DNA of 64,000 nt from JBLIRR01 sp049472395 (GTDB lineage Bacteria; SZUA-182; DTGQ01; JBLIRR01), in contig JBLIRR010000023.1 of NCBI GenBank assembly GCA_049472395.1, positions 1-64,000 on the forward strand, given 5' to 3'. Positions 8,314-16,373 of this stretch are shown piece after piece (the first letter of the stretch is position 1; every line of letters begins with the position of its first letter). Under the pieces are notes generated by a model. It saw nothing but the letters and a program-made list of their open reading frames with translations. It had not been told where the DNA came from and made no database searches. The position numbers and the translations under genes were made by a program.

Positions 8314-9891
8314 ATGGCAGATCATGCTAAAGTCCAAGTTCAGAATCACAGGACTGACAAGGTTCAAAACGAGAAAAAGCATCCTGCGCCGATCCAGGAC
8401 TCTTCACATAATATGGCTATTGGGTCAATGTCCTTTGGTGGCCTTCTTGGCACTTCAGCAACCAACCCACTTCTTGAAAGGCACATAGCCCTATTAGGCG
8501 ATCCGCGTTTATATAACCCTGCCAATGCTATCCAAAGGGCTCGCATTTTGAATCAGCTGCATCGCAGTTACGGTAATATTTATGTGCAGCGGGTGGTGGC
8601 TGGGATACGGGCAAAGTTCAAAAGCGGTCAGCCAGGAGATAAGTATGTGCAAGAAGCAGATATGGTAACAGATAAAGTAATGCAGATATCTGACTCACCA
8701 ATACAGCCAAATAATGATACATCTGACTGGTGGAAGGAAGTATATGAAAAAAGAAGAAAGAAGGCACGTCCGGATAGAAATGGGGGGCAACTGAAACATG
8801 CACCTCAACATACGCCTATATTTGAATCTCAAATAAATTCATTTAAATCCGGTGGTCAACCGTTAGCGAAAGCGATACGAGATTTTTTTGAGCTGCGGTT
8901 CGGCATGGATTTTAGCGGGGTGCGAGTGCATACAAATGGCCAGGCGGCAGCGGCAGAGCGAGCAGTGAATGCGCGGGCATTTACATTTGGCAGGGACGCC
9001 GATCAAAATGCACCAGAAACGATTAAAGGTAAAAAATTGTTGGCCCATGAATTGGGTCATGTGGTGCAGCAGAATTTCAACACATCGGCTCAATTGAAAT
9101 TGAAGCTATCTCCGGTAAAAGGACCAGAAATCGCTCGCTGGAGTATATCCGGCAACAAGGCGACGGTTAATAAAAGAAGCGATCGTCTTTGGAATTTGGC
9201 CAAAAAAATAACCGGAAACGGTTTGGATTGGCCTTGTATCTGGCCAATAAAGATGCAATCACCAAAAGCCTATGACGATCCCTACTGGCGATATCTTTGG
9301 ATTGGCGATGAGTTTGATATTTCAAATCTGAAGCAGAGAACCGGAACATCGGCGACATTCACTTTTGAACTTGCCGATGACGATCTACAAACAATAGAAT
9401 TATTCTATGGAGGAGATAATCCTGTCAATCTTTATCACGAGCTCGAAATTCTTTCCAACAGCGGGCAAACACCAATTGAAAATCTCACGATCTGCGGTCA
9501 TACCGCTGGTAATAGCATTTGGGGTGATAACGCAAGATTTTCAACCAACGATTTAGATCCCAATGAACCGGCGCCTTCTGGTGCTGGCGCTCATAATAAA
9601 ATGGGACCACATCGTTGTTGGTTCACCCGGAATGCAACCGTTCGAATCGTCGGTTGCACCTCTAGAACAGTCGCACGACATTTTGCCGATATTTTCCTGC
9701 GAAAAGGCGCCAGTGCGCTTGGTACGAACCATTGGGTTTGCTGGTGGCATCAGACGGATCCCGTTGATAGTCGATTCGCCTCGGTAGAAGGGCCTCCCTG
9801 CAGTTGGCCTCCGACTGCGACTCGTTTGAGAAACGCAGCTGAAGTTAATGGTGCAGAGGGATTATGGGTTACTATTCGGGGTAGATTGTAA
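8314..9891 (+). CDS. eCIS-core (DUF4157) protein with a unique C-terminal domain, putative toxin
   Basis: The 525-residue protein has a long charged amino part, then a clear eCIS-core domain at about residues 180-255: LAKAIRDFFELRFGMDFSGV, VRVHTNGQAAAAERAVNAR, AFTFGRD and LLAHELGHVVQQ, with the HExxH motif at His245-His249. DUF4157 proteins are frequently cargo or effectors of extracellular contractile injection systems. The rest (about 280-525) is not a family I recognise. It contains ENLTICGHTAGN (His396) and VRIVGCTSRTVARHF (Cys448), each after a hydrophobic strand, which resembles the His and Cys sites of clan-CD (caspase-like) peptidases. No other eCIS gene is in the window, so this is an orphan cargo gene or acts alone. 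The AGGAG box supports the ATG at 8314. Confidence 0.75.
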   Translation: MADHAKVQVQNHRTDKVQNEKKHPAPIQDSSHNMAIGSMSFGGLLGTSATNPLLERHIALLGDPRLYNPANAIQRARILNQLHRSYGNIYVQRVVAGIRAKFKSGQPGDKYVQEADMVTDKVMQISDSPIQPNNDTSDWWKEVYEKRRKKARPDRNGGQLKHAPQHTPIFESQINSFKSGGQPLAKAIRDFFELRFGMDFSGVRVHTNGQAAAAERAVNARAFTFGRDADQNAPETIKGKKLLAHELGHVVQQNFNTSAQLKLKLSPVKGPEIARWSISGNKATVNKRSDRLWNLAKKITGNGLDWPCIWPIKMQSPKAYDDPYWRYLWIGDEFDISNLKQRTGTSATFTFELADDDLQTIELFYGGDNPVNLYHELEILSNSGQTPIENLTICGHTAGNSIWGDNARFSTNDLDPNEPAPSGAGAHNKMGPHRCWFTRNATVRIVGCTSRTVARHFADIFLRKGASALGTNHWVCWWHQTDPVDSRFASVEGPPCSWPPTATRLRNAAEVNGAEGLWVTIRGRL

Positions 9892-9957
9892 TGCTCAAAT
9901 GGAATGATTAAAAAGCATAAGCTGCCAATCGATTAAGAATGCCAATAAAAACCAGAT

Positions 9958-10021
9958 TGTCCTTCCCGAATATTCGTGGCCATTAAATTTATTGAGTTTT
10001 TAAGCTTGCCGAAATATACTT
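9958..10021 (+). repeat. Dispersed repeat R1, copy 2
   Basis: This is the second copy of the 63-64 base repeat also found at 4637-4699, in the same orientation. It begins 66 bases after the eCIS-core stop codon. In one frame it could encode a short tail ending LPEYSWPLNLLSF and a stop, so it may be the end of a lost coding sequence. Confidence 0.75.
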
Positions 10022-10224
10022 GTGGGTTGTCAAACTCCATCTGGCTACAAAATGAACTTCAATTGAGGGAAAACAGGAACTCATTGACCTTGTGATGAGT
10101 TGGATCAACCTCCGGGTTTAATGTTCATATCAAAGAGTAAAATTTAATCCTAATAATACTGTGACAGTATATGAGAAACAAGACAAATCGCCATACTGTA
10201 GAAAGGCAATATATAGTTTATTAG

Positions 10225-10474
10225 AGTGTATTGCTCTTGTTGGCAGGCCATATTCCTTCACCATATGAATGTATTATATTCTACTTTAGGATTTATAGCA
10301 CCGCATAACAGATTTCCATGAAACAAAAAAATACTAGAGCATATCGGAGAAGAGATTCAAAGACCGCTGTCGTTATCTCCCGTTAGTGTATCAACTAATG
10401 AACAAGATAGCTGGTATGATGATTTTATTGCCCCTGATGATGTATATTTTCATGATGAGGAGTATGAATATTAA
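10225..10474 (+). pseudogene. Probable IS91-family transposase remnant, frameshifted
   Basis: One frame reads AGHIPSPYECIIFYFRIYST, resembling the HIP-x-x-Y block before the end of IS91/IS801-type rolling-circle transposases. After a stop, a second frame reads ITDFHETKKILEHIGEEIQR and continues to an acidic tail ending DEEYEY, resembling the ITD-x-x-x-I-x-x-IL-x-HI tail of the same family. The catalytic tyrosines lie further upstream and are not present. The assignment rests on short motifs and is tentative. Confidence 0.4.
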
Positions 10475-10711
10475 TAAAAAAACTTTCATAAAAGTTCACA
10501 GGATAACCTTGTCTAAAAATCAACCAATTTGAAAAGACAACTTAGGGAAAAAAATCCGCACACAAGTAAAATTGACTGCCCTAACTTTTTATAATCAAGC
10601 TAAAAAACAAAATATGGAAAAATTTTTGTTGATTATCTTTATTTATAGATGGCAATATAACACCATGAATTTTTATTGAATTCTCATTTTTCTATATGGC
10701 TGCCCAGAGGC

Positions 10712-10739
10712 TTGACAGATGTTGCTCCAATAATATATG
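10712..10739 (+). promoter_or_regulatory. Candidate sigma-70 promoter for the 10836-12196 unit
   Basis: A perfect TTGACA at 10712-10717 is followed after 16 bases by TATATG (10734-10739), which matches four of six -10 positions. Transcription would begin near 10746, giving a leader of about 90 bases before the GGGAG ribosome binding site and ATG at 10836. Confidence 0.4.
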
Positions 10740-10835
10740 TTATATTCTAAATGAAAATTCTCAAAAGATATGTCTATTTGAGAGGGAAAATAGGCATCCT
10801 GACAGCCAATAAGAATATCATGAAAGGGAGATACA

Positions 10836-11183
10836 ATGAGAAAGATCACGGCACTTTTTTTACTTGTCGTACTTTGGCCCTCTATTATCTTTGCAGGGGT
10901 AGTGGGAGGGAGTATAAAAAAAGATGGAAGGCCTTTAGGCGAAGGTGTGGAAATAAGAATTATTCCCGAGGGGAGCAATTCGAATAAGCCTTACTCCACT
11001 CAAACTGATAAATTTGGTTCTTACCGTTGTAACCTCAAAGAGATAGGAAAGTGTAAATTTATCCTTGTCAATTATGAAAATCAATCCCCCGCAATTGAAA
11101 TATACTCGTATGAGGGGCCTATAGAATACAACTTGATTTTGGAAAAAAATGAAGAAGAAAACTACTATCTGGTTAGGGAATAG
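10836..11183 (+). CDS. Small secreted protein with a carboxypeptidase-regulatory-like fold
   Basis: The 115-residue protein has a signal peptide (hydrophobic residues 5-19, cleavage after IIFAG). The mature part reads VGGSIKKDGRPLGEGVEIRI, TQTDKFGSYRCNL and a final strand pattern. This is the layout of the carboxypeptidase regulatory-like or transthyretin-like beta-sandwich (strand, D/G-rich turn, FGSYR). No catalytic residues are expected for such domains; they usually bind or present other proteins. GGGAG five bases before the ATG supports the start. The stop codon overlaps the GTG of the next gene (TAGTG), so the two genes are translationally coupled and probably act together at the envelope. 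Confidence 0.6.
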   Translation: MRKITALFLLVVLWPSIIFAGVVGGSIKKDGRPLGEGVEIRIIPEGSNSNKPYSTQTDKFGSYRCNLKEIGKCKFILVNYENQSPAIEIYSYEGPIEYNLILEKNEEENYYLVRE

Positions 11184-12196
11184 TGATGGAAAATAAATCG
11201 AAGGACAAATGGGATAAAATAGATATTATCCTTAAGCCGACAGGTGGGCTTTTGGCAGCAGTGGTTGTCACACTTATCGGATTTTTTAGTACAAGATCCA
11301 TAGAAAGAATTAAACGAATTGAAACGCTCGCAATGCAGGAGAGGCAATCTAAAGAAGCGTGCGCACGCCTCTATTCTGAGTTAATGAGCAAACGGGAAGA
11401 GGCAGAGAGTTCCCTTCGAAAAGATATGTTCAGCCAAATAATCAATGATTTTCTCAGACCTGGAAAAGATTCGTTGGATTCACCTGAGAAGAGATTGTTG
11501 AATCTTGAGCTTCTTGTCTATAATTTTCACGAATCTCTCAATCTAAAGCCGCTTTTTATAGACCTAAAAAAGGAATTGGGTCATAATGAAGAAAACCTTA
11601 GACGCTTAAATAAGCTGGCAAGGGAAGTCACGAGCAAACAGATGTTAGTTTTAGAAGGACCAGGGAAAAAATTCTCAAGAACAATTGATTTAGAGAGCCT
11701 TAACTTCTTATCCAGAAAGCGTGATCCAAACAATCAACTCCTTACACAATATGTTCAGGAGGATCTTACGGTAGGCGATATCAAAAGAAATTTTACTATT
11801 GATGTGATGGAGGTTCGCCATGATACAAAAGAATTAAAGATTAATTTAGAAGTTAGAAAATATAAAGAGTCTACCTCACACGAGGTCGATGAAACGGTCA
11901 AAGCCAGTTTTTGGATCGGGACCTTTGATTTTCCGATGATCGACAACACCCGCCTCTCACATAATCAACGCTGTGCACTTGTAGTGAATGGGTGGGAGAA
12001 ATCCACAGTGAATATTTCTTTAATCTATTACCCCGGATGCTATGCAAGCCTGAAGGAGAAACCTTATTATCTTGAGGTGATACAGAATCTTTTAAAAACA
12101 AATGAGCTGCTCTTTGAAAAAATGAAAAATCCTGATCTCAATTCAGGAGGCTGTGACGAAATAAGAAATAACCCGCAACATAGTGTATCAAAATGA
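11183..12196 (+). CDS. Membrane-anchored hypothetical protein with coiled coil
   Basis: The 337-residue protein has one membrane segment (about residues 20-38, KPTGGLLAAVVVTLIGFF), followed by a charged helical stretch rich in E, K and R (about 40-90) that predicts a coiled coil. A carboxyl domain (about 155-330) has alternating strands and no family that I recognise. Two starts are possible: GTG at 11183, overlapping the stop of the secreted gene, and ATG at 11186. They differ by one residue. The tight overlap with the secreted carboxypeptidase-regulatory-like protein makes a common two-component envelope function likely. No enzyme motif is seen. Confidence 0.55.
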   Translation: MMENKSKDKWDKIDIILKPTGGLLAAVVVTLIGFFSTRSIERIKRIETLAMQERQSKEACARLYSELMSKREEAESSLRKDMFSQIINDFLRPGKDSLDSPEKRLLNLELLVYNFHESLNLKPLFIDLKKELGHNEENLRRLNKLAREVTSKQMLVLEGPGKKFSRTIDLESLNFLSRKRDPNNQLLTQYVQEDLTVGDIKRNFTIDVMEVRHDTKELKINLEVRKYKESTSHEVDETVKASFWIGTFDFPMIDNTRLSHNQRCALVVNGWEKSTVNISLIYYPGCYASLKEKPYYLEVIQNLLKTNELLFEKMKNPDLNSGGCDEIRNNPQHSVSK

Positions 12197-12434
12197 TTTA
12201 CTCTGCTGCGGTCACCCGAACAGCTTTTTTGCAATGACTATGATGAGCGACTTTCCTTTGGTGCAATTTTAGTTCTTTCTTCAACTTTTTTCCGAAGATA
12301 TGAAGAATCCAGTTAGACCATGATTTTTTAAGGACGATTCATAATAATTGCCTCTTAACTATCAAGGGATCGCTATAAGCATTTGAATTGCTTTCTCAAA
12401 TTACAGCTACTATTGTAACTTAAATAATGATCCT
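12197..12434. other. Intergenic stretch, no gene supported
   Basis: No coding feature or clear terminator is visible after the membrane protein gene. Repeat R2 copy 2 begins at its right end. Confidence 0.35.
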
Positions 12435-12496
12435 TTGATCTTCTAAAGATTCCTGGAAATCGAATTTCTGAAATTTTACTCCATCGATTTTTCTCA
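12435..12496 (+). repeat. Dispersed repeat R2, copy 2
   Basis: This is the second copy of the repeat at 4818-4878, same orientation. Its right end coincides with the point where the reverse-transcriptase scrap stops resembling its family, so the repeat probably sits at an insertion or recombination junction. Confidence 0.75.
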
Positions 12497-12640
12497 ACAG
12501 GTGCCAGTGCCAACTGTAAAGCCATGTGCACGATCCGATTTCGAACATGGGTTACGGCAATCAGCCGAGGTTTCGGATGGTACACGCAGATGATCCGATA
12601 CAAATCGTGCCTAAATTCGCCAGAGAGCAGGAGGGATTCC
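12493..12640 (-). pseudogene. Reverse-transcriptase scrap (group II intron or DGR type)
   Basis: Within a 109-residue frame that starts at 12702, residues 23-71 read SLLLSGEFRHDLYRIICVYH, then PKPRLIAVTHVRNRIVHMAL and QLALAPVEK. This matches the block before the polymerase palm of group II intron and diversity-generating-retroelement reverse transcriptases (x-PK-x-R-x-I-x-x-x-x-x-x-DR-x-VH-x-AL). The catalytic YADD part is missing: the frame runs into repeat R2. It is a short fossil without function. Confidence 0.45.
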
Positions 12641-13063
12641 CGCTGCCGAGTTCTTTTCTGTGATCTTATCTCGGCGATCTGCGTCAAGCCCAATTCTGTC
12701 ACGGTCTAGATCGTGGTTGCCGGGGATAACAAAGAGACGCTGCTTAAAGCTGATTCCTGCGGCATTGACCAATTCTCTAAGGAAAAGGCTCGCCCGCTTA
12801 TACTCGGCCTCTTTACCCGAAAAGGCGATATCTCCGGTAAGGCAGATAAAATCAGGCTGTAATCCTTCTTCTGATAGTGTCTTCTGTACATGTTGTCGCA
12901 GGCTTTTCATAACGAGGTCCTGCTGCCAGTCCGAATTTCCCTTAAAATGAAAATCTGAAACATGAAGCCGCACAGAAATACCCCACTCGCGCAGCAGACC
13001 TAAAACTATTTCTAATGAGTGCGCTTTGTGCAGCACCTTTATTGATTTTTCCCACAAGCTCAT
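12611..13063 (-). pseudogene. Truncated calcineurin-like metallophosphoesterase
   Basis: The 150-residue frame contains the first three metal-binding motifs of the family: LHVSDFHFKG (D-x-H), CLTGDIAFSG (GD) and VIPGNHDLDRDR (GNHD). The later histidine motifs (GH and GHxH) are missing, and the frame ends soon after in unrelated sequence next to the reverse-transcriptase scrap. The natural start may be GTG at 12973, just before RLHVSDFHF and preceded by GTGGGG, and not the ATG at 13063. Enzymes of this type with an SDFHFKG start are usually 300 residues or more, so this is a non-functional front end. Confidence 0.6.
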
Positions 13064-13311
13064 TGGTAGAAGAGAGGGATTTAAAATTGTAGATACCCTT
13101 CATCTGCGCTCCTTCAAGGGGAGCAATTGATAGGAATTGCTTTTTGAACCATTAAGATATCATACTAAACCCTCATGCCCTTCAGGGCACCACGAAACAT
13201 GAAAATAATCTAATTTATCATACTTCTGATCTATTTTCGGAACAAAATTTAAGAATTCTGGTCTATTTTAGAAAATTTACTAAAAAAATTAATAATATGG
13301 ATATTTAAAAG
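13064..13311. other. Intergenic stretch with repeat R3 copy 2
   Basis: No gene is supported in this part of the gap. It contains the inverted copy of repeat R3 at 13129-13164. Confidence 0.4.
13129..13164 (-). repeat. Dispersed repeat R3, copy 2
   Basis: The reverse complement matches 1493-1526 (TATGATATCTTAATGGTTCA and onward), with two extra bases near one end. The copies are inverted relative to each other and about 11.6 kb apart, bracketing the debris zone. Confidence 0.6.
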
Positions 13312-13464
13312 TTAGTTGAAGAAAGATAAAAGGGGGGAAAGAACAAAAATAGACAAAAAAGTGGGGGAAAAGATAAAAAGAACAAGCAAATTGGTAATGA
13401 TATCATCGTTTATTTTTCCCTCTTCTTTAAGCATCTTTAAGATAGTGGCCTGAAAGATAAACAT
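13312..13464 (-). pseudogene. Probable IS91-family transposase scrap
   Basis: A 50-residue frame begins MFIFQATILKMLKEEGKIND and DIITNLL. This resembles the VLKMLxxEGKIxDDxIxxL block that precedes the W-R/H-H-S-GF motif in IS91-type transposases. After NLL the sequence becomes low-complexity hydrophobic and unrelated. Orientation is opposite to the other IS91-like scrap at 10225-10474. Confidence 0.4.
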
Positions 13465-13485
13465 ACCCATAATGGATTATACTTT

Positions 13486-13881
13486 TTAGATATCTATTCT
13501 TTCATGTTCTATGCCAACAATAGAGCTTATGGTTTCAAAATCATTGTCCACATGCAATACTATTGCTTTTCCTTCAGCTGCTGCAGCTATAAAAAGATCT
13601 GTAGTCGGAGCTGTTTTTCCTTTTCTAGCCAGCATGTATCCATATCGAGCTGCTCCTTCTATAACCATATCATCAATAGGTATCTGAGGCAGAGAAAAAA
13701 GAGTATCTTTTAGTAGCTGAAAAGACTTATCATTTTTAGCTCCCCTCAGTATCTCTACAACAACAATGCCACATGAAACAGCGTTCTCTTTTTCAAGAAT
13801 TTCTCTCACCCTCTCTTTCACAATCTTTGATCCTTCTGGTCTTAAATATTCAATCCATGCAGAGCTATCTATGAGGAACAT
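13486..13881 (-). CDS. vapC: VapC-type PIN-domain toxin ribonuclease
   Basis: The 131-residue protein has the PIN fold acidic positions: LIDSSAWIEYL near the start (Asp5), VVVEILRGA (Glu), TTDLFIAAAA (Asp) and HVDNDFETI (Asp). VapC toxins cut RNA, often initiator tRNA or rRNA, with bound Mg or Mn, and are blocked by their VapB partner. Length is typical. The start codon lies inside the end of the antitoxin gene (17-base overlap) and is preceded by AGGAG at a good distance. The gene is transcribed from the promoter upstream of vapB. The RNA target cannot be read from the sequence. Confidence 0.85.
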   Translation of the reverse strand: MFLIDSSAWIEYLRPEGSKIVKERVREILEKENAVSCGIVVVEILRGAKNDKSFQLLKDTLFSLPQIPIDDMVIEGAARYGYMLARKGKTAPTTDLFIAAAAEGKAIVLHVDNDFETISSIVGIEHERIDI

Positions 13882-14080
13882 CTTTTCTCCTGTTTTTCAG
13901 AAACTCCTCCAGAGAGAAGGAAAACTCTATTTTGCCTTCAAGCTCTAATAATTTTTTTGCTTTTCTTCGTTTTATAAATTCTGTAAGGGCAATTTCTATG
14001 GCGTCTTTCTTTGTCTTAGCACCTGATAATGCCTTTGTGTCATTAAGCAAATCTTCATTTATAGATACTGTTGTTCTCAT
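13865..14080 (-). CDS. vapB: VapB-type ribbon-helix-helix antitoxin
   Basis: The 71-residue protein starts MRTTVSINEDLL, followed by two helices (DTKALSGAKTKKDAIEIALTE), a ribbon-helix-helix DNA-binding domain typical of VapB antitoxins of the DUF2191 type. The acidic-hydrophobic tail (EGKIEFSFSLEEF) would wrap the PIN toxin. GGAGG six bases before the ATG gives strong translation. It is the first gene of the vapBC pair and probably represses its own promoter, which is the usual arrangement for the family. Confidence 0.85.
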   Translation of the reverse strand: MRTTVSINEDLLNDTKALSGAKTKKDAIEIALTEFIKRRKAKKLLELEGKIEFSFSLEEFLKNRRKDVPHR

Positions 14081-14110
14081 GCGATGCCTCCAATAAGCAT
14101 ATTTATTATC

Positions 14111-14139
14111 ATATTATCAGATGCCTTCATTTATGTCAA
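14111..14139 (-). promoter_or_regulatory. Sigma-70 promoter of vapBC
   Basis: On the minus strand, a perfect TTGACA (14134-14139) is followed by a 17-base spacer and TAATAT (14111-14116), a five-of-six -10 box. The start of transcription would be near 14104, about 24 bases before the vapB ATG. This is the best promoter match in the window. A partial dyad AATAAGCATATTTATT just downstream could be a VapB operator. Confidence 0.75.
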
Positions 14140-14288
14140 TCAACTTTTTTAATCAGTTGGAGTCTCTTTTGTGCAATGCAAATCCAAGGATTGTTATTTA
14201 AAAGAAATCGCTTTTTGAATGGGTCGCGTTATGCGTATATAACCCGGTTAAGTTGTTATAATGTAAAGTAATGCACGCATGTTATTAA

Positions 14289-16340
14289 TTATATTGGAAA
14301 AGAGATAACATAGGGGGTTTCCGGTATATCTTTTATCTGGATATCCTCGGTTATAACAGTGGCTTCCCCGTCTATTGTCACGGTAAGGGTAAATCTGTCG
14401 GTATCCTTGCTGTCGGATTCGGGTATAATTTTCACTTGATACTCTCCTTTATTGGGATTTGAAATCACTATCTCATCATACATAATCGTATCCTGTATGG
14501 GATCACTTTCCACATACAAGATATCATGTGCTTGTTCCATATTTTCTCTGTCTATCTCCCTCCCTTGAGGTGTAATAACAGAGAGGTTAACCCTCCCGGT
14601 ACTTTTAATAGAAATCCGCTTCATTTCTTTTGGGGTGAGATAGGATGTCTTGTAGATCGAGGTTCCAAAATAGCTATCAAAAGAAGAAAGACTATTATTT
14701 TGCCATTCAATAAAGGGCCTTATCTCTTCATGTATGCCAAGCTTTTGAGTGTTAAACCCAATGACCACTCCTTTGCCTGTGTTCCTTAATTTTTCAATCT
14801 CATCAAATACACAATAATACACCCAATAATTAACCGGATTGTATGAATCTTTAAATAGAGATTTCCAGAAACTTACACATTGTGGTGGAGATTCAGCAAA
14901 ATCATTAACCTCAGGATGTATGTCTTCTAGCAAGTTTTGAAATTCAATATTGTATACTCGCATTATATTGTCCATATCTCCTGCTTCCTGGGGGCAATTA
15001 TGATCAGGCTTTTTATAATTCTCATATACAAGAGGTACCATATAATCGATGGAAGAGGAGAGACGTAAGGCATCTCCTTCAGGCAAAAGATCGTCCAGGG
15101 CTGCATTATTATACCACCAGGCCACTGTGGCAGAAAAATGAATGGTACTAGATGCCCGGCTTGCTGCAATTGAGGCCCTTATAGTCCAAAGAAGATCTTT
15201 AAAACCTATCATCAACTCGTTGTTTATCTTCCATTTGTTAAAAGACCATTCATGATGCTTATGCGGCTGCACATCTATATGGATACCGATAAAGGGAACA
15301 TCTGAATAAATAATGGTATTTACTCTACGGACAATCTCATCCTTTCGCAAAGTATCTTTATCCCACTGTTCGTCCAGATCGATCCATTCAGAATCTTGGA
15401 GTATCATAGCTTCCACATCCATGCCTGATGTTGCTGCCATCTCAACAAATTTTGCCACCATATCATAACCCTCAGTTGTATCGAGAAGGAGAGAATCATT
15501 TTTTTCAAGATCTAAATAGATGCGATTAATCCCAAAATCTTTTAAAAGGCTTAGAATCTTTTTTTGTTCTTCAGGTTTTATTTTTTCGAGTGAATAAATC
15601 CAAACCGCTTTTATTAAGGGTAAAATGGCTGTAGCGGTAAAGGTAACCGGTGAGCCATCGACGCCCTCCAAGGACGCAGTGACAGTATTTTGTCCCGGTT
15701 CATCTCCCAGGGTGAGCATAACTGACGCCAGGCCTTTTTTGTCTGTTGTAACCGGCTGTTCCTCAAAGATATTTCCTCCTCCCTCTTCCACGGAGAAAGT
15801 GACTGGCACGCCTTCGACAGGCTTTTCTTTGGCATCGATTATCTCGATCACCAGTGGCTCGACAAGAGGATTCCCTATAACACCAGTCTGATCATTTCCT
15901 GATATCATAAGGATTTTGGCTGGCTCGCTTTTTGTAAAATAGATTGTGGGCTGCTGATAGATAGGTATGTCGTTGACAATGGCAGAAATGATTGCCGCCT
16001 CCACCTTGTTAGATGCTTCTAATATTTGGGTATAGGAGCCGTCTCCATGATCTATTACGTCATTTATCAATGTGCCTGCTGAAGCAAAGATTTGCACTGT
16101 CTGACCAGCCCCAACAGGAGTACCAGTTTTATCTTTCGGAATGACGGTTATGGTGGACAGGCCCTCCTGGATGGGGATATAAAAGGGATTAACCTCTATA
16201 GCGGACATAGCGGGATCTATAACCCCTGTGACAATGGCTACCGTGACAGTTATGCTCGCACTATAGCCTGCGAGACTATGGTTTGCACAGATGACTATGA
16301 TAAAAAATATCGTCAGTAGAACATTTATTTTTTGTTTCAT
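14289..16340 (-). CDS. Secreted Ig-like and TIM-barrel-like surface protein
   Basis: From the ATG at 16340 (AGGGA box upstream; a longer frame from 16364 adds eight residues) the protein has 683 residues. It has a signal peptide ending near SLAGYS, a strand-rich start (SASITVTVAIVTG), and two Ig-like domains of the invasin/Big_1 type at about 45-250 (VPVTFSVEEGGG, TTDKKGLASVMLTLG, NTVTASLEG). Residues about 255-560 alternate helices and strands (KAVWIYSLEKI, LLKDFGINRIYLDLE, GIHIDVQPH, HFSATVAWWYN, YMVPLVYENY), which suggests a TIM barrel like those of glycoside-hydrolase relatives. The last 110 residues are again beta-rich. It is the last gene of the four-gene secreted set. Catalytic residues cannot be assigned. 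Confidence 0.6.
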   Translation of the reverse strand: MKQKINVLLTIFFIIVICANHSLAGYSASITVTVAIVTGVIDPAMSAIEVNPFYIPIQEGLSTITVIPKDKTGTPVGAGQTVQIFASAGTLINDVIDHGDGSYTQILEASNKVEAAIISAIVNDIPIYQQPTIYFTKSEPAKILMISGNDQTGVIGNPLVEPLVIEIIDAKEKPVEGVPVTFSVEEGGGNIFEEQPVTTDKKGLASVMLTLGDEPGQNTVTASLEGVDGSPVTFTATAILPLIKAVWIYSLEKIKPEEQKKILSLLKDFGINRIYLDLEKNDSLLLDTTEGYDMVAKFVEMAATSGMDVEAMILQDSEWIDLDEQWDKDTLRKDEIVRRVNTIIYSDVPFIGIHIDVQPHKHHEWSFNKWKINNELMIGFKDLLWTIRASIAASRASSTIHFSATVAWWYNNAALDDLLPEGDALRLSSSIDYMVPLVYENYKKPDHNCPQEAGDMDNIMRVYNIEFQNLLEDIHPEVNDFAESPPQCVSFWKSLFKDSYNPVNYWVYYCVFDEIEKLRNTGKGVVIGFNTQKLGIHEEIRPFIEWQNNSLSSFDSYFGTSIYKTSYLTPKEMKRISIKSTGRVNLSVITPQGREIDRENMEQAHDILYVESDPIQDTIMYDEIVISNPNKGEYQVKIIPESDSKDTDRFTLTVTIDGEATVITEDIQIKDIPETPYVISFPI

Positions 16341-16373
16341 ACCGTTAGTCCCTAGCAGTGGCAATGAGCCCCG

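Larger units (their letters stand above)
9892..10835. other. Long gap with a dispersed repeat and transposon scraps
   Basis: This stretch of over 900 bases has no intact gene. It holds repeat R1 copy 2 (9958-10021), a probable IS91-type transposase scrap (about 10225-10474), and the probable promoter of the gene at 10836. Confidence 0.5.

Noticed and set aside
8314..9891. A complete contractile injection system
   Set aside because: Only the eCIS-core (DUF4157) gene is present; no sheath, tube, baseplate or ATPase gene occurs in the window.
10673..10978. A 101-residue minus-strand frame
   Set aside because: It is antisense to the well-supported secreted gene at 10836 and has no protein features.
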